Made by a program: the position numbers and the translations under genes
The notes under the pieces: generated by a model
What the model was told of the DNA's origin: nothing
What the model saw: only the letters and a program-made list of their open reading frames with translations
Database searches by the model: none
Shown here: one piece after another, positions 8,938 to 17,370 of the stretch
Layout of the letters: every line of letters begins with the position of its first letter
Position numbering within the stretch: the first letter of the stretch is position 1
From: Vibrio parahaemolyticus
GTDB lineage: Bacteria; Pseudomonadota; Gammaproteobacteria; Enterobacterales; Vibrionaceae
Assembly: GCF_900460535.1 (NCBI RefSeq)
Contig: NZ_UHIL01000001.1
Coordinates: 744,001-808,000 of the forward strand
Reading direction: 5' to 3'
DNA length: 64,000 nucleotides

Positions 8938-10050
8938 TTAATTTTTTGAATAGAGCACACCAAGTGAAGCGAGGCGACTTGCCCCTGTGACTTCCGGTAA
9001 ATTGCTAGGGAGGCCATGAATATGGCGCTGCGCAAGCCAAGCAAACGCCATAGCTTCCATGTAGTCGCCATCAACGCCTTTATCGGTAGTGGTTGTCACA
9101 TGCCATTGGGGGAGAAGTTCCGCTAAACGTTGCATCAAAAGTGGGTTGCGTGCCCCCCCGCCGCAAACCAACAGCTGAGGAGTCTCGCCATACGTGAACT
9201 TTGTTACGTCATGCGCAATAGTGATCGCGGTGTATTCGCACAAGGTGCGTTGGACGTCTTCGACGGATACATTGTAATTGGCTAACTGGTGATGTAGCCA
9301 ATCCATGTTGAACAGTTCACGTCCAGTACTCTTCGGGGCTGACATTGCGAGATAAGGCTCTTTAAGTAAATGAGCCAGCAATGCTTCGTTGACGCTGCCT
9401 CGCTGGGCAAGTTGCGCGTCTTTGTCGAAACCGTGGCCAGTATGTCGCTCACACCATGCGTCCATCAACATATTGCCCAGCCCTGTATCGTAGCCGTGCA
9501 CGGGTTGCTGCGGATGCAAAACCGAAATGTTGGCAATGCCGCCGATGTTTAGCACGACCGTTGTGGAATCTTGCATGGCAAAGATGCTTTTGTGAAAAGC
9601 GGGAACCAGTGGAGCACCTTGTCCACCCAGCGCCATGTCTTTACGACGAAAATCCGCTACCGTATCAATGCCTGTTTTGACCGCGATAATGTTGGCATCG
9701 CCCAATTGAGTGGTAAACGGCAAGTCTCCGGTAGGCTGATGGAACACTGTTTGACCGTGATTACCAATCGCACGAATTTGTTCTGCGACGTAACCAGACT
9801 TATTGAGTAGCTGCAACACGGCATCTGCAAATAGGTGGCCGAGCTGGTGGTCAAGTTCACCGATGGCTTTTAAGTTTGTCGCTTGACCGGTACAAACCGA
9901 TAACAGCATTTCTTTCATCGCCGCAGGCATTGGATAGTCGTCGTGCGCAATTAAGCGAACGTGATTATCTGTAATCTCAACCAGAGCGGTATCAACGCCG
10001 TCCATACTGGTTCCAGACATCACACCAATGTACAGTTCGTTAAATTTCAT
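8938..10050 (-). CDS. anmK: Anhydro-N-acetylmuramic acid kinase
   Basis: This kinase opens and phosphorylates 1,6-anhydroMurNAc, giving MurNAc-6-phosphate for MurQ. The ATP-binding start YIGVMSGTSMDGVD lies at 7-20, then the catalytic region TVADFRRKDMALGGQGAPLVPAFH (aspartate in the ADFR motif), NIGGIANIS, and CGGGARNPLLM near the C-terminus. The ATG at 10050 gives 370 residues, equal to the E. coli enzyme. An in-frame ATG at 10077 would add nine unconserved residues. It is upstream of murQ in the same transcription unit and divergent from nagZ, so three recycling steps sit together. Confidence 0.96.
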   Translation of the reverse strand: MKFNELYIGVMSGTSMDGVDTALVEITDNHVRLIAHDDYPMPAAMKEMLLSVCTGQATNLKAIGELDHQLGHLFADAVLQLLNKSGYVAEQIRAIGNHGQTVFHQPTGDLPFTTQLGDANIIAVKTGIDTVADFRRKDMALGGQGAPLVPAFHKSIFAMQDSTTVVLNIGGIANISVLHPQQPVHGYDTGLGNMLMDAWCERHTGHGFDKDAQLAQRGSVNEALLAHLLKEPYLAMSAPKSTGRELFNMDWLHHQLANYNVSVEDVQRTLCEYTAITIAHDVTKFTYGETPQLLVCGGGARNPLLMQRLAELLPQWHVTTTTDKGVDGDYMEAMAFAWLAQRHIHGLPSNLPEVTGASRLASLGVLYSKN

Positions 10051-10149
10051 AGCCGATCTCGTCAATTCTTCATTCACTTATTGTAAAGCAAATCTGAAGC
10101 GAATAACCTCATCGAATACGAGATATTCAGCCGATTTTGAGGAGAAAAA

Positions 10150-11133
10150 ATGGGACCGTTATGGGTTGACGTTGCGGGTTATGAACTGACCGCAGAAGAC
10201 AAAGAAATTCTGGAACATCCTACGGTTGGTGGCTTGATCCTATTTACTCGTAACTATCATGATAGTGAACAGCTTCAAGCACTTACTCAATCTATCCGCA
10301 AAGCTGTGAAACGCCCATTCCTGATTGGTGTGGATCAAGAGGGCGGGCGAGTACAACGCTTTCGTGAAGGTTTCTCGTTAATCCCTGCCGCCGACGAATA
10401 CGCCAAACATCACAATGGCGAAGAGCTAGCACGTATGGGCGGTTGGCTAATGGCAGCCGAGTTGATTGCTCACGACATCGATTTAAGCTTTGCACCTGTG
10501 CTCGACAAAGGTCATCAATGCAAAGCGATCGGTAACCGTTCATTTGGTGAAGATGCCGATACCATCCTTCGTTATAGCACCGCTTATATGCAGGGTATGA
10601 AGAGCGTAGGAATGGCGACGACCGGAAAACATTTCCCAGGTCATGGTGGTGTGATTGCTGACTCACATTTAGAAACGCCATACGACGAGCGCAGCGACAT
10701 TTTTGAACAAGACATGGCTATCTTCAAAGCGCAAATTGATGCCGGTATTTTAGATGCCATGATGCCTGCTCACGTGATTTTCCCGAACTACGATTCTCAG
10801 CCCGCAAGTGGTTCTGAATACTGGTTGAAACACGTTTTACGTCAACAGCTTGGTTTTAAAGGCTTAATTTTCTCTGATGATTTGACGATGGAAGGCGCAG
10901 CGATCATGGGCAGCCCAGCTGAGCGTGGGGCTCAAGCCATGAAAGCCGGTTGCGATATGCTATTGATGTGTAATAAGCGTGAAGCACAAGTTGAAGTGTT
11001 GGATAACTTGCCTGTTTCAACCGTGCCATTGGCGGATGCGCTACTCAAAAAACAGTCGTTTTCTTTAAGCGATCTCAAATTGTCTCATGAGTGGAAAGCG
11101 GCGAGTGAAGCGATGAAACGCTTGACCAGCTAA
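10150..11133 (+). CDS. nagZ: Beta-N-acetylglucosaminidase NagZ
   Basis: A 327-residue cytoplasmic glycoside hydrolase of family 3 that removes GlcNAc from muropeptides with anhydroMurNAc ends during wall recycling. The sequence closely follows V. cholerae NagZ. Visible motifs are [12 protein letters not shown] (60-71), KHFPGHGG (160-167) with the flexible-loop His173 in [11 protein letters not shown], and the nucleophile motif [10 protein letters not shown] (Asp243/Asp244). In bacteria with inducible AmpC its product signals beta-lactamase induction; no ampR or ampC is seen here. GAGGAG precedes the ATG. It is divergent from anmK-murQ. Confidence 0.97.
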   Translation: MGPLWVDVAGYELTAEDKEILEHPTVGGLILFTRNYHDSEQLQALTQSIRKAVKRPFLIGVDQEGGRVQRFREGFSLIPAADEYAKHHNGEELARMGGWLMAAELIAHDIDLSFAPVLDKGHQCKAIGNRSFGEDADTILRYSTAYMQGMKSVGMATTGKHFPGHGGVIADSHLETPYDERSDIFEQDMAIFKAQIDAGILDAMMPAHVIFPNYDSQPASGSEYWLKHVLRQQLGFKGLIFSDDLTMEGAAIMGSPAERGAQAMKAGCDMLLMCNKREAQVEVLDNLPVSTVPLADALLKKQSFSLSDLKLSHEWKAASEAMKRLTS

Positions 11134-11164
11134 ACCTCTTGTAAACTGTTAAAAACACCAATTA

Positions 11165-11196
11165 GAAGCCAAAGCTCATTAGACTTTGGCTTTTTC
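11165..11196 (+). terminator. nagZ terminator
   Basis: AGCCAAAG and CTTTGGCT form a perfect stem followed by TTTTTC, 32 bases past the nagZ stop. Confidence 0.85.
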
Positions 11197-11202
11197 TTTG
11201 TG

Positions 11203-11220
11203 TGTAAATTAATATTTACA
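11203..11220 (+). promoter_or_regulatory. TyrR box upstream of aroF (perfect consensus)
   Basis: TGTAAATTAATATTTACA matches the strong TyrR consensus TGTAAA-N6-TTTACA at all 12 defined positions. It lies about 55 bases upstream of a possible weak promoter (TTGTTT 11245-11250, TTATCT 11266-11271). TyrR with tyrosine would repress aroF-tyrA from here, as in E. coli. Confidence 0.85.
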
Positions 11221-11312
11221 GTAAATGTTTTTTATTGTGTACGCTTGTTTTTCTTTTTTAGCCTGTTATCTTGTCGTTAAAGCTTAGTTGTCTCACCAAG
11301 GATTTGGTTGGG

Positions 11313-11330
11313 TGTAAAAATAAATATACA
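11313..11330 (+). promoter_or_regulatory. Second TyrR-like box next to the aroF ribosome binding site
   Basis: TGTAAAAATAAATATACA matches the TyrR consensus at 11 of 12 positions and ends 10 bases before the aroF ATG, downstream of the likely transcription start. It could act as a downstream operator. Binding is not shown. Confidence 0.55.
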
Positions 11331-11340
11331 GGTTTGAATT

Positions 11341-12414
11341 ATGCAAAAAAGTGAATTGAGCAATATTAACATCAGCGATGAACAGGTTCTTATTACGCCA
11401 GATGAGCTAAAAGTGAAGCTTCCTCTTAGTGAAAAGGCACGCCGTTTTATTCAAGAATCTCGCCAAACCATCGCCAACATCATTCACAAAAAAGACCATC
11501 GCCTACTTGTCGTATGTGGACCATGCTCTATCCATGACATTGAAGCCGCAAAGGATTACGCGAAGCGTCTAAAAGCTCTTTCTGAACAACTAAGCGACCA
11601 ACTGTATATTGTAATGCGTGTTTACTTTGAGAAGCCGCGCACTACGGTCGGCTGGAAAGGCCTGATCAATGACCCACACCTAGACGGCAGCTTCGACATT
11701 GAACACGGTCTGCACGTAGGACGTGAACTGCTGGTGGAACTGGCGGAAATGGAAATCCCACTTGCAACCGAAGCTCTTGACCCAATTAGCCCACAATACT
11801 TAGCCGATACTTTTAGTTGGGCAGCGATCGGCGCACGCACAACAGAATCACAAACACACCGTGAGATGGCTAGTGGTCTTTCGATGCCGATTGGCTTTAA
11901 GAACGGCACAGATGGCAGTTTGGCAACCGCAATCAATGCGATGCAGGCCGCCTCTTCTAGCCACCGCTTTATGGGTATCAACCGTGAAGGTCAAGTTGCG
12001 TTGCTCACAACCCAAGGTAACCCGAATGGCCACGTGATCTTACGTGGTGGTAAACAGACGAACTACGATTCAGTATCCGTTACGGAATGCGAACAAGAAA
12101 TGGCGAAATCAGGTCTTGAAGCGTCATTGATGGTGGATTGCAGCCATGCAAACTCACGCAAAGATTACCGTCGTCAGCCATTGGTCGCAGAAGATGTGAT
12201 TCACCAAATCCGTGAAGGGAACAAGTCGATCATCGGTTTGATGATCGAGAGCCACATCAATGAAGGTAATCAATCTTCTGATCTGGCGTTGGATGAGATG
12301 AAATACGGCGTATCTATCACTGACGCTTGTATTAATTGGGAGTCAACTGAGGCACTATTACGTCATGCACACGAAGAGCTGGTGCCTTTCTTAGAAAACC
12401 GCCTTAAAGGCTAA
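11341..12414 (+). CDS. aroF: DAHP synthase, tyrosine-sensitive type
   Basis: This enzyme joins phosphoenolpyruvate and erythrose-4-phosphate to give DAHP, the first step of the shikimate pathway. The 357 residues align with E. coli AroF from the first codon (MQKSELSNINISDEQVL). Visible motifs include LLVVCGPCSIHD with the metal-binding Cys (about 61), MRVYFEKPRTTVGWKGLINDP, IGARTTESQTHREMASG and GFKNGTDG. Pairing with tyrA and the TyrR boxes support the tyrosine-regulated isoenzyme. Feedback class is inferred from context and similarity. tyrA follows after 25 bases, so the two form one operon. Confidence 0.96.
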   Translation: MQKSELSNINISDEQVLITPDELKVKLPLSEKARRFIQESRQTIANIIHKKDHRLLVVCGPCSIHDIEAAKDYAKRLKALSEQLSDQLYIVMRVYFEKPRTTVGWKGLINDPHLDGSFDIEHGLHVGRELLVELAEMEIPLATEALDPISPQYLADTFSWAAIGARTTESQTHREMASGLSMPIGFKNGTDGSLATAINAMQAASSSHRFMGINREGQVALLTTQGNPNGHVILRGGKQTNYDSVSVTECEQEMAKSGLEASLMVDCSHANSRKDYRRQPLVAEDVIHQIREGNKSIIGLMIESHINEGNQSSDLALDEMKYGVSITDACINWESTEALLRHAHEELVPFLENRLKG

Positions 12415-12439
12415 AACGGAACTTATTTAAGGAACATCA

Positions 12440-13567
12440 ATGGCAGTTGAACTTAACGCATTGCGCGATCAGATTGATGCAGTCGACAAACAAATGCTTG
12501 AGCTTTTGGCTCAGCGTTTAGCGCTGGTAGAAAAAGTTGGGGAAGTAAAAAGCGAACACGGTTTGCCTATTTATGCCCCTGACCGTGAAGCGGCGATGCT
12601 GGCGTCTCGCCGAGCAGAAGCTGAAAAAATGGGTGTCCCACCTCAGCTTATCGAAGACATTCTTCGTCGTACCATGCGTGAGTCTTATGCCAGCGAGAAA
12701 GATTCCGGCTTTAAGTGTTTGAACCCAGAATTACGCTCAGTGGTCATTATTGGTGGTAATGGCCAGTTAGGCGGTCTGTTTGGCCGCATGTTCAAGCTAT
12801 CAGGTTACCAAGTGAAAGTTTTGGGTAGCAAAGATTGGGATCGTGCGGATGAGATTCTCAAAGACGCAGGCCTAGTGGTTGTCACCGTACCGATTCACCT
12901 GACGGAAGGGGTGATTGAAAAACTGGGCAACTTGCCTCAAGACTGCATTCTGTGTGACCTGACGTCTATCAAGTCAAAGCCGCTGCAAGCAATGTTGAAT
13001 GTGCACGCTGGACCTGTGGTTGGTTTACACCCGATGTTCGGCCCTGATGTTCCTAGTCTTGCCAAGCAGGTGATTGTGTACTGTGATGGGCGTGGTAACG
13101 AGCAATACCAATGGTTGTTGCAACAGTTTGGTATTTGGGGCGCGAGCTTGTGTCAGATTGATGCGCAAGAGCACGACCATGGCATGACGTTAATCCAAGC
13201 GCTGCGCCACTTCACGTCATTTGCTTACGGAATGCACCTTAGCAAAGAGAACCCGAATATTGAGCAACTGTTGAAACTGAGCTCGCCAATTTACCGTCTT
13301 GAATTAGCAATGGTGGGGCGTCTGTTTGGTCAGGATCCGAATCTCTACGGTGACATCATTCTCGCATCGCAAGAGAACATCGATATGATCAAGCGTTTCC
13401 ATCAACGCTTTGGGGAAGCGCTTGCGATTTTAGACAGCAAAGACAAAGCCAAATTTGTAGAAAGTTTTGAGCAGGTGAGTGATTGGTTTGGTCAATACTC
13501 TCAGCAATTTATGAACGAGAGCCAAAACTTACTCAAACAGGCGAATGACAATATCCATCGTGGATAA
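12440..13567 (+). CDS. tyrA: Bifunctional chorismate mutase / prephenate dehydrogenase
   Basis: A 375-residue fusion. The N-terminal AroQ chorismate mutase (about 1-90) has [32 protein letters not shown] Rossmann domain begins with [17 protein letters not shown] (about 103-119), and the helical prephenate dehydrogenase domain carries LHPMFGPD and [12 protein letters not shown]. It turns chorismate into 4-hydroxyphenylpyruvate for tyrosine synthesis and is usually inhibited by tyrosine. AAGGA precedes the ATG. It is the second gene of the TyrR-controlled aroF-tyrA operon, which ends at the terminator at 13586. Confidence 0.97.
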   Translation: MAVELNALRDQIDAVDKQMLELLAQRLALVEKVGEVKSEHGLPIYAPDREAAMLASRRAEAEKMGVPPQLIEDILRRTMRESYASEKDSGFKCLNPELRSVVIIGGNGQLGGLFGRMFKLSGYQVKVLGSKDWDRADEILKDAGLVVVTVPIHLTEGVIEKLGNLPQDCILCDLTSIKSKPLQAMLNVHAGPVVGLHPMFGPDVPSLAKQVIVYCDGRGNEQYQWLLQQFGIWGASLCQIDAQEHDHGMTLIQALRHFTSFAYGMHLSKENPNIEQLLKLSSPIYRLELAMVGRLFGQDPNLYGDIILASQENIDMIKRFHQRFGEALAILDSKDKAKFVESFEQVSDWFGQYSQQFMNESQNLLKQANDNIHRG

Positions 13568-13585
13568 TGTTATCCTCTTAAAAGA

Positions 13586-13612
13586 AAAGAGCAGCTCTAG
13601 GCTGCTCTTTCT
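13586..13612. terminator. Bidirectional terminator between tyrA and the M23 peptidase gene
   Basis: AAAGAGCAGC and GCTGCTCTTT form a perfect 10-bp stem with a five-base loop and T-rich flanks on both strands. tyrA (+) and the M23 gene (-) converge on it. Confidence 0.88.
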
Positions 13613-13628
13613 ATTTCAAGGAATGACA

Positions 13629-14630
13629 TCAGTTAATAATCGTTTCGTTGTTGTCTTCACTAGAAACAGTATTAATCGTTGTGTCGCGGTAGGGTGAGTT
13701 AGTTAAGTTGATTTGTAGACGCACTACATTATCAATCAACTGAACTAATGGACCCCATTTCACCATCTTCTCTTTCTCAAACACGTAGTTGAAGTTTTCT
13801 GGCGTCCACTCCATTAGTGATTGAGGGTTTAGTGTGCGACCTAGAAATCTCACTTCATAGTGCAAATGTGGGCCGGTTGAATTTCCTGAGTTACCACATT
13901 GCGCAATGACATCACCTTTACTAACAAACTGGCCGCTTTTGACATTGAACTTGTTCAAGTGAGCGAAAGAGCTAGAGAAACCAAAAGAGTGACGCAGGGT
14001 GAGGTAGTTACCATAACCTTTGTTTCCTGGACGTACGGTTTCAACCACACCGTCTGCAGGTGCGAGGATTTCTTCACCGCGCTTACAGGTCAAATCGATA
14101 CCGGTATGCACGTGTCTTCTGCCTGAGATAGGATTGATCCGACTGCCGTAAGAAGAAGAGATTCGTTGATACGTCACTGGGCTATCATTCGGAATCAAAC
14201 GGAACATGGTCGCACGAACCGCAGAATCTATAGCTGCCGCATCAATTCGCTCTTCTAAGGCGAGGTTGTTCTCATCGATAGACAGCTCTTCATCAGCAAG
14301 GCCGAGTACCGATTCCACATCAAATACGCGCTTTCCAAGCAGTTGAATCTGGTTGTTCTTGTCCGTCAAAGCTTGAGAGAGTGAGTGGTTGGTATCCAAT
14401 TGCTCTTCATAGAGCGCTGTGATTTCTGCTTTCTCGCTTTCTAGTTTGGTAATGGTTTGCGCCAGCGTTGTCTGATTATGAATCTGTTGCTGGTTCAAAT
14501 ACCAAGCCCCGCCGACAACGGCAGGTAAGGCGATGATCGAAGTTACTATGGTTAGGACCGAACCGCGGCCCAAATAAAATTGCTGATCACCGTTTTTAGT
14601 GGGGATCTGCATGATGATTTTTTTAGACAT
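13629..14630 (-). CDS. M23-family zinc metallopeptidase, membrane anchored
   Basis: A 333-residue protein with one N-terminal transmembrane segment (about 25-45), a coiled-coil stretch (about 55-105), and a LytM/M23 domain (about 160-285). The zinc motif HTGID (HxxxD) lies near residue 177 and the catalytic/zinc HLHYE (HxH) near 257. M23 enzymes of this layout cut peptide cross-links in peptidoglycan or activate amidases. Both metal motifs are intact, so an active endopeptidase is likely. The PilZ gene starts 29 bases upstream on the same strand, and the two probably share a transcript. I do not assign a specific Shy or EnvC-type name. Confidence 0.88.
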   Translation of the reverse strand: MSKKIIMQIPTKNGDQQFYLGRGSVLTIVTSIIALPAVVGGAWYLNQQQIHNQTTLAQTITKLESEKAEITALYEEQLDTNHSLSQALTDKNNQIQLLGKRVFDVESVLGLADEELSIDENNLALEERIDAAAIDSAVRATMFRLIPNDSPVTYQRISSSYGSRINPISGRRHVHTGIDLTCKRGEEILAPADGVVETVRPGNKGYGNYLTLRHSFGFSSSFAHLNKFNVKSGQFVSKGDVIAQCGNSGNSTGPHLHYEVRFLGRTLNPQSLMEWTPENFNYVFEKEKMVKWGPLVQLIDNVVRLQINLTNSPYRDTTINTVSSEDNNETIIN

Positions 14631-14658
14631 AATTATTGTTACTTAAATAGGCGTTGAT

Positions 14659-15027
14659 TTATTTTTCCCCTAAATCAGAAAGATGGTCTAACTCTCGATT
14701 CAGAAGTTCGTTATTGCCTACATTCAATTCGATAAATCGTTTTAATTGGCTAATGCTTTCAATGCCGATGTTGGTGATCTTGAGCCGTATTTGGTCTTGA
14801 GTGACGTCTACGATCTGTGCCGTTAACGTAATCTCTTGTTCAGACTGGTGGAACGAGAAACCGACATCAACCAAAAGTGCAGGATTCAATGTATCCAAGC
14901 CTTGGGCTTGTAAGAGTAAGCCATGCAAGGAAAGATCTTGAATCGTAGCGTTAAGTCTCAAATCACGTTGTTCTAACTGAGCTGGAGCTTGGTAGATGAT
15001 GCGTGAAAAGCGTCTTTTCTCCGTCAT
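14659..15027 (-). CDS. PilZ-domain protein (probable c-di-GMP receptor, PlzA-like)
   Basis: A 122-residue single-domain PilZ protein. Both c-di-GMP contact motifs are present: RRFSR (RxxxR) at the N-terminus, then DLSLHG (DxSxxG) at about 32-37. The gene position beside tyrA and ettA matches V. cholerae plzA (VC0697), so it is probably its orthologue. Output is unknown. It precedes the M23 peptidase gene with a 28-base gap, which suggests that c-di-GMP signalling and wall remodelling may be co-expressed. Ligand binding is inferred from the motifs. Confidence 0.88.
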   Translation of the reverse strand: MTEKRRFSRIIYQAPAQLEQRDLRLNATIQDLSLHGLLLQAQGLDTLNPALLVDVGFSFHQSEQEITLTAQIVDVTQDQIRLKITNIGIESISQLKRFIELNVGNNELLNRELDHLSDLGEK

Positions 15028-15330
15028 ATTGCGCTCTCTAAGGCATTTAAACAGATTGAATAGTATATCAAGAAGAACAAAAAGTGTTCGAATGTTGTTT
15101 AAAAACTGTCGAGAACGCTACAGAGTTACGTAAGTGCACGGTCATGTTTTTCACTGACCCAATGACTCTCAAATCATCAAATACCTTAATAACGCCAATC
15201 AAAATGGCCCAGAAAGGCGCTTTTAACTGGCTGGGGTATACGACAAAGGCCGCTATGATAGCGGCCTTTGTATAAATTACCAACAGACTTTCCAGAAAGC
15301 GTAAGTTTCGGTGTCAGTCTGTCGTAATCA
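15028..15330. other. 303-base gap with overlapping minor ORFs and the ettA terminator
   Basis: This stretch holds the plz promoter region, a segment (15068-15283) open on both strands (63 and 71 codons) with no recognisable protein or ribosome binding site, and the hairpin at 15245-15270. I do not call a gene here; the open segment may be a decayed or repeated element. Confidence 0.4.
15245..15270 (-). terminator. Terminator downstream of ettA
   Basis: AAAGGCCGCTAT and ATAGCGGCCTTT form a near-perfect stem (about 11-12 bp, tiny loop). The T run after it on the minus strand is short. It lies 61 bases past the ettA stop. Confidence 0.65.
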
Positions 15331-16998
15331 TTATTTCGCAATACGTTTGTATTTGATACGGTGCGGCTCTGCAGCTTCAGGGCCCAACGTTTTCTTCAAC
15401 CAATCCATGTACTCAGTGTAGTTACCTTCGTAGAAGTTAACTTGGCCTTCGTCACGGTAGTCGATGATGTGCGTTGCGATACGGTCTAGGAACCAACGGT
15501 CGTGCGAGATAACCATTGCACAGCCCGGGAACTCTAGTAGTGCTTCTTCTAAAGCACGTAGCGTTTCAACGTCAAGGTCGTTGGTTGGTTCGTCGAGTAG
15601 TAGTACGTTACCGCCCGCTTTAAGCAGTTTTGCTAGGTGTACACGGTTACGCTCACCACCAGATAGCTCGCCAATCACTTTCTGTTGGTCTGAGCCTTTG
15701 AAGTTGAAACGTGAACAGTACGCACGCGCAGGGATTTCAAAGTTGTTGATCTTGATGATGTCAGCGCCTTCAGAAATCTCTTGGAATACCGTGTTCTTAT
15801 CGTTCATTGAATCACGGAACTGCTCAACAGATGCGAGTTTCACTGTGTCACCCATCTCAATGGTACCTGAGTCAGGTTGTTCAGTGCCGCTTAGCATCTT
15901 GAATAGCGTTGATTTACCCGCGCCGTTGGCACCGATGATACCCACGATCGCACCTTTAGGCATGTTGAACGATAGGTCATCAATCAGAACGCGACCGTCA
16001 AACGACTTAGTCAGGTTCTTCACTTCAATCACTTTGTCACCTAGACGCTCACCTGGTGGGATGAACAGCTCGTTGGTTTCGTTACGTTTTTGGTGCTCAG
16101 TGTTTTGTAGCTCTTCAAAGCGCGCCATACGTGCTTTAGATTTTGCTTGGCGACCTTTAGGGTTTTTACGTACCCATTCAAGTTCTTTCTCGATGGTCTT
16201 TTGGCGAGCGCTTTCTTGTGATGCTTCTTGTTGTAGACGTGCATCTTTCTGCTCTAGCCAAGAGGTGTAGTTACCTTCCCATGGAATACCTTCACCACGG
16301 TCAAGTTCAAGAATCCAACCGGCTGCGTTGTCTAGGAAGTAACGGTCGTGGGTGATCGCCACAACAGTGCCAGAGTAATCCACTAGGAAGCGTTCTAGCC
16401 ATGCAACCGACTCTGCATCCAAGTGGTTGGTTGGTTCGTCGAGTAGTAGCATGTCTGGTTTCGATAAAAGCAGACGACAAATTGCTACACGGCGACGTTC
16501 ACCACCAGATAGGTGAGCGATTTTTTGGTCCCATTCAGGTAGACGAAGTGCATCTGCCGCACGCTCTAGCGTGTTTTCTAGGTTGTGGCCGTCTTTTGCT
16601 TGGATCAGAGCTTCTAGTTCACCTTGCTCTTTCGCTAGGGCATCAAAGTCTGCATCTGGTTCTGCGTATGCAGCGTACACAGCGTCAAGACGTTTCAGTG
16701 CGTCAGCAACGTCAGCAACTGCTTCTTCAACGACTTCACGAACGGTTTTCGATTCATCGAGTACTGGTTCTTGCGGTAGGTAGCCAACGTTTAGGCCCGG
16801 TTGTGGACGTGCTTCACCGTCGATATCCGTGTCGATACCAGCCATGATACGTAGCAGGGTAGATTTACCTGCACCGTTCAGACCTAAAACACCGATTTTC
16901 GCACCAGGGAAGAAGCTCAGAGAGATGTCTTTAAGAATTTGACGCTTAGGTGGCACAATTTTGCTCACCCGCGACATGGTATATACGTATTCAGCCAT
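15331..16998 (-). CDS. ettA: Energy-dependent translational throttle protein EttA (ABC-F ATPase)
   Basis: A 555-residue soluble ABC-F protein with two nucleotide-binding domains and no membrane domain. The first Walker A is GLNGAGKST (about 39-47) and the second GANGAGKST (about 355-363). LSGGERRRVAI and LSGGERNRVHL are the signatures, and both LLLDEPTN Walker B motifs are intact. The linker KNPKGRQAKSKARMARFEEL is the P-site tRNA interaction motif region. EttA binds the ribosomal E site and gates the first elongation steps according to the ADP/ATP ratio. It is divergent from slt, as in the E. coli yjjK-slt-trpR cluster. Confidence 0.97.
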   Translation of the reverse strand: MAEYVYTMSRVSKIVPPKRQILKDISLSFFPGAKIGVLGLNGAGKSTLLRIMAGIDTDIDGEARPQPGLNVGYLPQEPVLDESKTVREVVEEAVADVADALKRLDAVYAAYAEPDADFDALAKEQGELEALIQAKDGHNLENTLERAADALRLPEWDQKIAHLSGGERRRVAICRLLLSKPDMLLLDEPTNHLDAESVAWLERFLVDYSGTVVAITHDRYFLDNAAGWILELDRGEGIPWEGNYTSWLEQKDARLQQEASQESARQKTIEKELEWVRKNPKGRQAKSKARMARFEELQNTEHQKRNETNELFIPPGERLGDKVIEVKNLTKSFDGRVLIDDLSFNMPKGAIVGIIGANGAGKSTLFKMLSGTEQPDSGTIEMGDTVKLASVEQFRDSMNDKNTVFQEISEGADIIKINNFEIPARAYCSRFNFKGSDQQKVIGELSGGERNRVHLAKLLKAGGNVLLLDEPTNDLDVETLRALEEALLEFPGCAMVISHDRWFLDRIATHIIDYRDEGQVNFYEGNYTEYMDWLKKTLGPEAAEPHRIKYKRIAK

Positions 16999-17370
16999 TG
17001 CCGATCGTTCCTAAATTAACTGTCATTCAAACCCACTATTTTATACCAACTCCCTTTGTTTTGTTACCGGATTGCAAGAATTTCCCTATGGATGAGATTT
17101 CTTATTTTCAGCTGACCGGAAACTTACACGGTTAGGGTATACACTTTTGTTATTCGCTTTGATTTTAGGAGCGTCTGCATTGCTTATTGGGAACATCATG
17201 CCTCTATTGTCTTAAAAGTTTCACGAGTACAAATTTTAATACACCAAGTTGTTTTACAGTGATAGCCGCATTCCAAACGAATGAATGCATGGATTCAAAG
17301 CGCCTTCAAAACACTGAACTCTAAGAAAACTAGGCTTTGGGGCAGTAAATGTCTGGGGAAAATGACACAA
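16999..17370. other. Divergent ettA-slt intergenic region
   Basis: A 372-base gap that must hold both promoters. In-frame ATGs at 17281 and 17362 precede the chosen slt start but have no good ribosome binding site or conserved N-terminus. I see no strong operator, RNA gene or repeat. Confidence 0.4.

Noticed and set aside
15464..16270. Long open frame (268 codons) on the + strand
   Set aside because: It lies antisense inside ettA, is Ser/Arg rich with no recognisable domain, and ettA is a certain gene.
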